Positions 40,401 to 52,400 of a stretch of 64,000 nucleotides of DNA are shown here, piece by piece; position 1 is the first letter of the stretch; every line of letters starts with the position of its first letter. The notes beneath the pieces were generated by a model. The model was not told the DNA's origin. It saw nothing but the letters and a program-made list of their open reading frames with translations, and did not search any database. Where the stretch lies: assembly GCF_021869535.1 (NCBI RefSeq), contig NW_026262690.1, positions 61,574,995 to 61,638,994 on the forward strand. Reading direction: 5' to 3'. The stretch comes from Mytilus californianus (lineage: Eukaryota; Mollusca; Bivalvia; Mytilida; Mytilidae). A program made the position numbers and the translations under genes.

Positions 40401-43400
40401 CTTGGACAGAAGCTTCTTACAATCAAAAGATAGTATCTAGAGGAAAATTTTTAATAATTTTTTCCCTATTTTTGTTGAGCCTACGACTAATGGCAAAAGT
40501 AGGCGAGACACTGGGTTCCGCGGAACCCTTACGAATTTTTAGATACAAAATTTTGTTGAGCAGTAGCTACAACAACAAAAAAAACAAAGAATAAGGCAAT
40601 AATAAAAAGAATGTCCTAAGGCAATGTGAAGATTAAAATGACAATTTAAACATGTCAGAAAAGCATCAATAATCCATGTAAATGCATAAACATCAATTCA
40701 GACTATTTTTGATATAAAAAGACGACAACCTATTACATCGTCACTTTTTATGTTAAGATCTTTAAAAAAAATGTTCTGACACAGAAAGGAATGCTAGTAT
40801 CAGAAACTAGATTTTTCATCTGTTATAAGTCCTTAAATATGTCATACGTGGAACTTCTCTTATACTAATACATCAACAAAATTGGAAAATACTGTGGATT
40901 CATTATTATTCGTTGGATACCAATTTTCGTGAATTTCGTGGGTACAAGTGAACCACGAAATTAAATGTTCAACGAATGACATATTTTGTATAGGCTTGTA
41001 CGCAGACTTTCGGTAAAACCACGAAATTAAATATCCATGAACATGCCAATTTTCCCTAATCCACGAAAATTGGTACCCACGAAAATAAATGAATCCACAG
41101 TAGAGCAAATAGTATTTACCAAGTCAGCTAGGGCTAAACAAAACAAAAAAGTATTTGCCAAAAAATGGTTGGTTTACAGTATTATGTTAATAGACAATTT
41201 GTTTTTAAAAGGAACAGACCATGCAACAGGAATTACAACTCCAGTCAGCACTTCAACAACAGATACAACAGCTACAACTACAGAACACACAACAACTCAA
41301 GCAACAGGAGGCACAGAATATTCTTCTGGGATTAACCCAGGAAAGCCACAATATGAAACAGGAACACCACTTACAGGATAAAAAAATGGCAAAGCCACAG
41401 GATACAGACATATCAATTCTCCATAATCTACAACACCCTACAGGGACACAATTATTACAAGCCTTTCAACATAACCTTGCAGCCAAACAGGAAGCTGATA
41501 GGCAGTTATATGATATACAAGCTATTTTAAAACAGGAAGCAGAAAATCAGACAAATACTCAACAAAATAGAAAACAGCCAATCAGTAAAGAAGATATGGA
41601 AAAACATTTGATACAAAGACTGTTCTTACAAGGTGGCAATCCTTCTGCAGAGGCAGCTGTCTCTTTACAGGTACTTTGACTCTTCAAATACTTTCAGTAG
41701 TGGGCTGCTTACTTCTTGCTAGTTTATAACAGAAATCAGTTTTGTACACACAAGAAAGAGAATTAAAATTTCTTTCTGACTAATAAATGGATGTATACAC
41801 AAATTTATTACAGACCTGTTTACATCTACATTTTTTTCAGGTTAAATAAACACTTTTTTTTTTTAATACTGCAAATACTTTTGTCTTAAAAAAACACAAA
41901 ACACAAAACTTTGTACAATTTCTGTTGTATATAATACATTTTTATTGTTGTGCTGAAATCTGATGCTTGATCTTTATTATTTGATATTTGACCAGCAGCA
42001 GATTGAGCAACAGAAAGCCAGTCTTCCACCTACATCTCAGCCACAGCATGTAAATAGTATACTTTTGGAAAAGATGAAACAGAAACAACAGCAAGAGAGA
42101 CAGCAGCAACAGATGTTAAAGACGATACAACAGCCATATAACCCTGGACAATTACCAACTCTCATACATCATCATCCTCAGGTGAAAGAAGAAACCAAAC
42201 TTGATACTGCTTCCGTCCCTACTTCTCAGGTGAGTTTCCTGTCCTTACACTTCGAAGGTATGTTTCCTGTACTTTTATTAGATTTTTGCATCACTGTTTG
42301 TTTTATTAGGTCTTTCCACTTTTCCGTGGAAAGACCTATTGGTTTTCTTCTGATTATAAGGTCTTTCCACTTTTCCGTGGAAAGACCTATTGGTTTTGTT
42401 CTGATTATTATTATTATTATTATTTTTTTTTTTTTCTTCCGCCTAATTTTTTTTCCTTCACTGTTTTTTGGTTTCGCAAGATGTCGCTTAGACATGGTAT
42501 ATGATATCGAACAGTTAATACGCTTTTGAAACTGACACCGCGTAACCAAAAACTTTTCGATGTAAGAGTTACCTCTCCAAACACTGTTTTTCTTGTTATT
42601 ACTTATACGTCGCAACCGCATAAGAAACCGACTAATTTATTTTACGAAATTGCTCATTATATGCTCAGGATGATTTGATTAATTTTGACCAAAGCTATCC
42701 GGAGACTCCATATGAGAGTTATTTCCCCTTATGCATTTGATATAAGTGATGTGCATTTGTAACTGAAAAACAATAATTTATATAGACCTGAGGTCTTTTG
42801 ATTTGAGGTCCTCTGTCCAAAAAAAAAGAAAATAAGGTCAAGGTCAAAGGTCAAGGTCATATTCCAAATTTTGATTTCGGCTTGTTATCACTTATTTTCA
42901 GAGATTGTATAAGATATCGACAAAATATTTTTACAGAATTGTTAGTTGCGACATGTTGTAACACGTAAATTTTAGTTGAAAGGGTACGTGTACATTTAAT
43001 GGGAGTTTTCGCCTCTTTTATATCTAATATTAGCTGTATGGTAATATAACTCATTAACAATATATAGTAGAGACCTAGAGTGTTTTGATTTGAGGCCCTT
43101 GTTTCATGACCTTGAAATTGGGGTCAAGGTCAAAGTTAGATTTGACGTTCTAGATTTTGACCCTTGCATTAACTTTTAATGTATGCCTGATAAAGCTATG
43201 GTACTTTGTGCATTAAGTTGCAAGTCATATGACCTTGAAAAAATCTACCGGAAATGACCTTTTGTAAACCGGAAGTAGCTATTTCTTGTCCATATTTAAT
43301 GTAAAAGTACATAGAACCATATATTTTTGGAATCAGTGTCAAGTAAACTATCAAATGATACCGGAAGTGACCTTTTTCAAACAGGAAGTAACAAATTATC

Positions 43401-46400
43401 TCCCTTATTTCAAACAAAAATGTATAGAAACCATATATTTTTAAATTCAGCGTATAATAAGCTATCATTTGGCGCTGAAAATTACATTTCTAACCGAGTT
43501 TTAATATTTTTCACATCAAAATATATTGTTTCAGGGGGAAAGACCTTCAATTGTTCTCTGAACAATTGGTTTTTAATTGTTATTGTTATTGTATTATGTG
43601 TGAAGCTTTTGGATCTGTTGGACACCTTCTTCCTGTTTTCAGATACTTTGAAATACATGTGGGGACATGCTTAGCATGACAACACATACATTGTTGTTGA
43701 TCTAAAATCGCTTAATACTTGTGACAAAATTATGAAAAGTACTGGAGTTATTTAGAATGGCTCTATACATGTAGTCTACATAAGGTATAAATCATTCACT
43801 TAAGGTATTTACACTGAAGTAATAATGTTTTAATATTTGTCTTTTCATTTTCAGGTACCCAGGCCATTGCATTTACAAAGACAGGTGTCTTTTGAAGAAA
43901 TGCAAAATCAGCCACAACACAGTATTGAATTAACAAGTCCTCAACAAATAACTCATCAACAACTTCAACAATTACTGCAACAAAGGAATGACACTCTTAA
44001 TAGTCAGCAGCCTCCAAATAATTTATCAGATTCTCATGGCATGCAACATATGGACTTATCTCCACCACCTTCCCTAACTCCAACATCAATTCAATCAAAT
44101 CTACAGACAGCTATAGCTCAGATACCTCTGTTTGCATTGAAAACTCCAACTGAAATAGGAAGTATGGGACAATTCAACCAACTACCACAGTCAAAAATTG
44201 TAACAACTTCTGCTGAAAGTCCGGACTTGTCTCTTATCTTGGAAACAATCGATAATGATCAAAAGACGTCATTGTCAAGTGCTAAAACTTTACCTCAACA
44301 TTCACAGCCAAATCAAGATAATTTATGGACTACCCTACCTAAAACTAATCATGGACATTTGACTGATGCAAGAAAATCAACTGTGAACTATTCTCAGATA
44401 TTTAATGAAAAGGTACATGGAGCAGAAATGTTCTTTGGACCTAAAAATGTGCCATTTTTAGATTCTGCTTTACATAAAATGGGAACTGATCCCCCATTGC
44501 ATAAACCTGAGGCCATAAAACCTGAGAAGGCAGCTGATCAAAACCCTTTTGCATTCCCTGTTGGGAATGGGGCTCAAAATGACTTCGCACATCCTGACAC
44601 TATAAAAAATCCTAAACACCACAGACACAAACCTATCGCTAATCAACATACAGAATTGAAGCGAAGGCTGTCTGTAGGTAGTGAATGTGATCTTAATTCT
44701 AGTGTTTTACCAGGAATGATCAATAATAATAATAAGGGCTATAGTGCTAAATTTCCTTCAAATAGTGCTCAGAATATATTATCTGTCAAACCGCGGATGA
44801 GAAGTAAATCTGGTGATGATTTTAAATACTTTAGATCTAAAAGTGAGGATCATACATTCATGAGACCCAGAAGTCAAACTGAGGAATGTTTATGGAAATA
44901 TAAACAAAAATCTGAAGATTCATGGGATCAGGCTTTATCAAAATCAGATGGTGCTGGACTGTTCAGAAATCCTAATTCACTCACAACTCCTCTTCATTTA
45001 CGAATGAAACGTAAGCATCGACCAGCACCATTATTCATTCCGAGACATGGGTCACTACATGGTGGATTCCAAAGTAGATTAAGATCTCCACGAGTATTAA
45101 CAGCTAGTGAACACAAGGGTAATACGCCTCCTCCATACACTCCACCACCAATGTTGAGTCCTATACGTAGTGGTTCTGGACTGTTTTGGACGATACAGAA
45201 ACCTCCAATGACACCCATGACAGCTCCTATCACACCTAGGACTAGCATTTTATCAATGTCCAGAAGTAAGTAAAATTTTACATTCAATACTAAGGAATAT
45301 ATATTTATATATGTAACTAGATACCTCTACTTTAGATAATCCACATTTATACACTATGAAGGTGACCTTCAAATGATTGTCCTGAATATGCTTGAAATAT
45401 TTGCTACTGAACATTCAACAACTAGCAGTCATATGAGTATTTTTTATACCAGGAGCTGAAAATAACTTGCATTACTTAGAAAATGTTTTCAAATTTAATA
45501 ACAGTACATGTATTTATGGATGTGCAAATTATTACAAGTAGAAGAAAATGTTTAAACAGGAAATGGGGTTCAGGTTATACATTCGACATTAACCAAACAA
45601 CACCTGGCTATCAAATTGAACAATTATCTCTGCTATGAAAAACAGACAGTCACTTTATATAGTTAACTTTCTACTTGGGCAAAGAAGTATAGAATTACAC
45701 TAAAAACTGTATTACCACCCTCAATTGATTATATTGCAGCCTGATTTTCTGTCAGGTTTTCACATTTTCCAATGATGATTTGATAAGGTAATCCCTCAAA
45801 CCATTACCTAACTAGTACCATTCTGGGGTTTAAGGTTTTAATGAAAATGTTACAAGAATGTTTAGTAAATATATATACAGAAGCAAATAAACAGAAATTT
45901 ACGAAATGTTTATGTAATAGATGGCAGTATTGGGAGTGCTCAACCAGATGTTTCCAAGCCAGAGTTGCCAGATGATGAAGAACCACCAGAAACTGATATT
46001 CTACCGTAAGTTATATATATTAAAGGAATACTTTGTAAAGGCATGTTAACTATACTTAAAAAGATTTCATAAAATAAGCTAATAGAACCAAAATATACTT
46101 GCATATAAATGTGTGTAAAAGAAAATATTTTTAGTCCTTATTTTCATTTTCAGTACTTCCAGACAATTCTAGATAAGTGAGGTTTAAGTATAAATCATAG
46201 TATTCTCAGTCATTAAAAAATTAAGATGGGGTATCATTACCAATGAGACAACTCTCCACCAGAGACCAAATAATGTAGAAGTAGGCAACTGTAGGTCACT
46301 GTACAGCCTTCAACAATGAGCAAAACCGATACCACATAGTAAACTACAAAAGGCCACTAAAATAGCAAATGTAAAACAATTTATGTACAAAACAATAATG

Positions 46401-49400
46401 AAAAGCAAATGTGATATACAGCAACAAAAGACAACCACAGAATTACAGGCTTCTGACTTTGGACGTATACAGAATGTGATGGAGTTAAACACTTATGCAG
46501 GTGTGCCAACCCTCCCCTAACCTGGGACAGTGGTGTAAAAGCACAGCATAAGAACAAACTACAAATCAGTTAAAAATGGCTCATCAGATCTATACAAAAC
46601 AAAGTACAGATCTGAGAGTACTCACAGCTACTGAAATCTAGTTCAAAACTAATAACAACTAATATAAATAAAATCATGTATCTTAGACTGAAATATCAAT
46701 CTGTAAACATCCAACTTCCATTGGATTTAGTGTAATTATAAGTCAAGTTTGTTTATAAGAAAATCATTTACTTGTTAAGATACACATACATTCTATGTTT
46801 ATTGTAGACATGTAAATATTGGATCTCAGTACCAAGCAGAGATTCCACCATTTAACTGTAAGTTTGTATTCAGAATGTCATTTGGCACCTGCAACAGTAC
46901 TTATCAATTCATTCAATTACATTAAAAGGCTTGTATAGTCCACGGTTTTATTCTCCAAAATTGACCCTGACAGCAGGGGTGCAGACTATAGAGTACAATA
47001 AGCAAGAAATAAGAGAGAAAATTTCAATTTCGCGATGTGGTTTGTTTACGTTCCGCCATGTTTGTTATTGACATTGTAGAGGGGGCTCATCATTTTTCAA
47101 ACCAATAATTTTACCCAATCCATATTAATAGTTTATTTTTATTCAATATCAAATTAATACTGATAAATTTAAAAATTAAATGCTTCATTACAAAATTCTT
47201 GTTTCTTTTCAATGCATTGCTAAATATAAACTGGTATCTACTTGAATGAAATCTTACAAAAAAGTAATAAAAGACAACCGTAAACCAGCTTACGATGTGT
47301 AAACTACAAAACGTAATCGGTTATTATTCGTTCCGTTTTGGTGTTTCCTATTGACAAATATGTTTTGAATTAGATTAAGACCCTTCAAATATTAATGTGA
47401 TAGATATATTAAACACTGTTTTACATAAGGAGGGAACTGTTTTACTTTCAAAGTTGTATTATAGTGATTTCTATTATGTACGGATTTGGACTCTCACCGG
47501 GTTTTTTCATCTTTTTTTACACGTGCTTTTCAAACTTCCGGTTTAAACATACACAAGTTTCTAAATTGTTTTTTGTATGATTTAGACTTATTTTAACCAG
47601 CGTGAAGAATTTTAGAACCATTTACAAGCAGTTTCAGCTTCTGTTTGGTGATGGAAAATAGGTTTTTCCAAGAAAATACCGCAAACAACCACACACGATT
47701 TAAAATTACCGGAGTTTCATTAAACCTTTTCTAACAGTTACAAAAAGTTTTTTCACCTGAAATTTCGTGGGGAGAAGGGGGTGTGGACTATGTACCAGTG
47801 CTAACTATACAAGCCCGATTACGGTATTAAGTTTTTTTCTCTAAATAAGTCATTGAATTTCTTGTTCACAAGCTGTTATACTTTATATTAAGGATGTTCG
47901 CTACTCTTGCTTTTGAATTTTTGCCAAATATTCAGAATTTTTCTTTCCATAATTTGATTACATATAGTTTAAAATGTCATCTTTGAAAATCTTATAAAAT
48001 CCTTGTTATTTTTTCATAGTTTTTGAAAGGGAAAAGGTACCATTGTTAGAAGTATGAAAGATCTAGAGAGAATCATTTCCTGCCAAATATTCAACTGATT
48101 ATATCTCAAAAACAAGGACACAGACTTAAATCATACTACTTTTTATGTTCCCTTATTAATATTCTATCAATTTATTACAGTCTTTTTAAAAGCTTTTTAT
48201 TTTGAAACGGAGGAGCAAACATCCTTCATTACCTAAATATTTTGAGAGATAAATGAAAAACAAGATATAAATTGCTGGCTTGTTAAAAGTCAAATATGTA
48301 GGAAATATTCAATGAGACAATGACTCAAAGAATCATAGATTTTTAAAATTTAGCATGTCTCTAGACGATTGGCAATAATATTGGATATTTTAAAATATAT
48401 CATGTACATACAGGTCGTAAAAAAGAGGCATTAACTTGTGTATCCAAAGAAGATTTGGTGTTTGATCATGAAAGAATTAAGGACTGTTCTGATAATGAAG
48501 GTAAGTGAAGTAGAAGGATTTATTGTCATAGCAAATTGGATCTGTTTTGAAATTACATCCAAATTCTTAATTCAGTCAAATCAGTATGACCAAATACTAC
48601 TGTTGTTGGACAATGTTAGGCTTGATTAATGATATAATAAAGTGCAATGTCATCACAGGCAGTCCACTAGTAACAATTATCTTGAATACAGGAAATATTT
48701 TCTGCTTGATATTAAGCAAACAACTACCTATCAATCCATTGATTTAAATGTATGATAAACGAAATGATAGTGCTGTAGTGAAATACATTCTTGTACTTCC
48801 ATTCTATTTTGTATAAATGTGTTTTGTTACTGGATTATTGGTAACATAATTCATACAGTTTTTAAATGAGATATAATATTATAGTGCTATTAACTGACTG
48901 TTTCTGGCCCTGTTATAGATGCGAGGTTAGTGTACTGGCCCTGTGACTCGGTAGATTCCAGGGCCAATACATCTGATAGAGAATCTATAACAGGACCAAT
49001 ACACCTTATCGCTATTCCCGCTTGACCCGAGAATCTGTCCCGCTCGAACTTTTGACGTCATACAACAATCACTTTTCCATTGTGGCGTCAGACATTTTCT
49101 ATTATGACGTCAAAATTTTACGGGAACTTGTGTGATGTCCATTAATGGCGGACAAATAGCGATAAGGTGTATACAGAAACAGCCAGTTCATAACACTTTT
49201 TTAAATGATTCAAATTCTTCTATTAAACTAAGAAACTTACTCTGAAGAAGATACAGGAATTCATATTTGAATTTGTCTTTCAGCAGTCATGATGCATTTT
49301 TGTCATTATGGATGAAATTTATATTTTCTCGTCCAAATACTTAATTTATACTTATTCAATTCATTTTAAGCATTCTTACTCTTCAGTCATCGTCGTTCTG

Positions 49401-52400
49401 ATGATTGATCAAAGGAAATGAAACAGTGATTATAAAAGTTTTACTTGGAAAGGCTGTGGAATATTTGTGTTTCAAATCGTTACAAATCACAGAACATCAT
49501 TTAACTTTTTTTTATGTTATTTTAAGTTTCAAAATGTGAAATGAATATATCTTATGCTTAATGATAGGTCCAAAGTTAGGCGAAGTGTAAAAAAATTGAA
49601 ACCAGAAGTGAATGTCTCGTATAAGACGATGGGCTAATATGGTCTTTTTAGTTATTGGACCAGGCCGAAAAGCAATATAAACTCGTGATTTATATCAACA
49701 GGGCGACATCAATTGTATTGCACATGCTGATTTATCCGTTTAAGGGCTGATTTGCTCAAATGATTTAATAAACTGAATTATGTTATATATTAAAATTCAT
49801 TGTATGGGGATGGCAGTTTGGAAGGCACCTAATATTAATGATAATGGGGTATTTGGATTCAAAACAATTTTCACACAATAATGCATAAAATTTCTGATTA
49901 TATCAAAAAATATACTGTTTAAGTTCTTGAGTGGAAAAAGCACCTTCCAACACTTTTAAACTCAAATCAGTTGCTCAATACTTATAGTTTTGTAGAAAGT
50001 TTAATATTTACTTTACTTTTACTTTCAGTGCAATATTTTCAAGAGTTTGCTAACAGTGCAGCAGTTAGGGGTAATGGTTGTAATACAGAATATGCTCTCC
50101 ATTTACTTCACTTGGCAAAGGGCAATATACAGGTACTTACATTCAGAGCATTGGTTTTCAATGTAATATTTGTTATGCTAATGTAATTCATTAATAATGA
50201 TAATTTTCATTGGACATTGACAAATATTTTGAAGGGTGAGATTCCACCTTCTACCAGTCCAGAATTAAGGAAAGCCATGTATGTAATTTCTCAAAAAAAA
50301 ATCTCATTTTGTGCCTCAAAATCTTCTTTTTGTCAAATTATATTTGAATTGTTCTGAATTGTATCAGAAGAATAATACGTCTAGTGTTTATGTTTGACCA
50401 CTGGAGCATACCTATGACGTCACATTGTTTATATGCCAAAGACGATGTAAGTTTCACTTACTTTTTATACGACCGCAAACAAATTTTGTGGTCGTATATT
50501 GGTATGACGTTGTCGTCGTCGTCCGAAGACACATTGGTTATCGCACGATAACTTTAGTTTAAGTGAATGAATCTCTATGAAATTTTACCATAAGGTTCAA
50601 TACCACAAAAGGAAGGTTGGGATTGATTTTGGGGGTTATGGTACCAACAGTTAAGGAATAAGGGGCCAAAAATAAGCATTTTTGTAACTTCCAGACATAA
50701 CTTGTGTGTAAGTGTATGGATATCTCTGACATTGTACCACAAGGTTTGATACCACAAAGGGAATGCTGGGATTGATTTTGGGGGTAATTGCCTCAAAATT
50801 TTAGGAATTAGGGGCAAAAAACAAGCATTTTTCTAGTTTCATGACAATAACTTGTGTGTAAGTGTATGGATCTTTCTGAAATTGTACTACAAGGTTCCAT
50901 ATCACAAAGGGAAAGCTGGAATTGAGTTTGGGGGTAATTGCCCAAAATGTTCTGGAATAAGGGGCCAAAAATAAGCATTTTTCTAGTTTCCAGACAATAA
51001 CTTGTGTTGAAGTGTATGGATCTCTCTGAAATTGTACTGCAAGGTACCATACCACAAAGGGAAGGCTGGGATTGACTTTGGGGGTAATTACCTCAAAATT
51101 TTAGGAATTAGGGGCAAAAAATAAGCACTTTTCTAGTTTCGGGACAATAACTTGTGTGTAAGTGTATGGATCTTTATGAAATTGTACTACAAGGTTCCAT
51201 ATCACAAAGGGAAAGCTGGGTTTGAGTTTGGGGGTAATTGCCCTAAATGTTTAGGAATTTGGGGCCTAAAAACAAGCATTTTTCCAGTTTCCAGACAATA
51301 ACTTGTGTTCAAGTGTATGGATCTCTCTGAAATTGTACTGCAAGGTACCATACCATAAAGAGAAGGCTGGCATTGAGTTTGGGGATGATGAATCAGAAGG
51401 GGGTTCAAAAAATTTGGGGGAGGGATTTTTTTTTCCTTTTTTTATACGACCGCAAAAATTAAAAATTTTTTGGTCGTATATTGGTATGATGTTGGCGTCG
51501 TCGTTGTCCTGCGTCGTCCGAAGACACATTGGTTTTCGCACTCTAACTTTAGTTTAAGTGAATGGATCCCCATGAAATTTTACCATAAGGTTCAATACCA
51601 CGAAAGGAAGGTTGGGATTGATTTTGGGGGTTATGGTACCAACAGTTCAGGAATTAGGGGCCAAAAATAATCATTTTTGTAACTTCCAGACAATAACTTG
51701 TGTGTAAGTGTAAGGATCTCGCTGACATTGTACCACAAGGTTCCATATCACAAAGGGAAGGCTGTAATTGATTTTGGGGGTAATTGCCTCAAAATTTAAG
51801 GAATTAGGGGCCAAAAAAGGGGCAAAAAACAAGCATTTTTCTAGTTTCATGACAATAACTTGTGTGTAAGTGTTTGGATATTTCTGAAATTGTACTACAA
51901 GGTTCCATATCACAAAGGGAAAGCTGGAATTGAGTTTGGGGGTAATTGCCCGAAACGTTTAGGAATTGGGGGCCAAAAAGGGGCCAAAAATAAGCATTTT
52001 TCTAGTTTCCAGACAATAACTTGTGTTCAAGTGTATGGATCTCTCTGAAATTGTACTGCAAGGTACCATACCACAAAGGGAAGGCTGGGATTGAGTTTGG
52101 GGGTGATGAATCATAAGGGGTTCAAAAAATTTGGGGGGGGGATTTTTTTTTTTCTTTTAAAATTTTCCATTTTAAGTTGGTTATTTCTGATTTATATTTA
52201 AAAGCAAATAATAATGATATGGTAGGAGATACACACCAAACAGGATGTGTAAATAATTATATAATAAGTATTGTGCAATAGCAAGAAATTTTCAATTGCA
52301 CAGTATTGCACAATAGCAAGAAATCTTCAATTGCACAGTATTGCGCAATAGCAAGAAATATCCAATAGCACAATATTGCGCAATAGCAAGAAATTGTCAA

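Larger units (their letters stand above)
39533..41211 (+). other. Intron 9
   Basis: 1.7 kb. Family D copy 2 (39609-40550) with nested family E (40044-40315), and an ACTGTGGATTCATT MITE (40891-41101) that ends 110 bp before exon 10. Confidence 0.7.
46858..48413 (+). other. Intron 14
   Basis: 1.56 kb with two TIR elements (46928-47815 and 47890-48226). No exon. Confidence 0.7.

Noticed and set aside
41037-41381. Thr-rich open frame overlapping exon 10
   Set aside because: Frame shadow of CAA/CAG codons; starts within a MITE. The Gln frame joins its neighbouring exons in phase.
42226-42621. Minus-strand 131-codon Lys/Ile-rich frame
   Set aside because: Lies in the duplicated hairpin and (TTA)n run of family G; repeat-derived.
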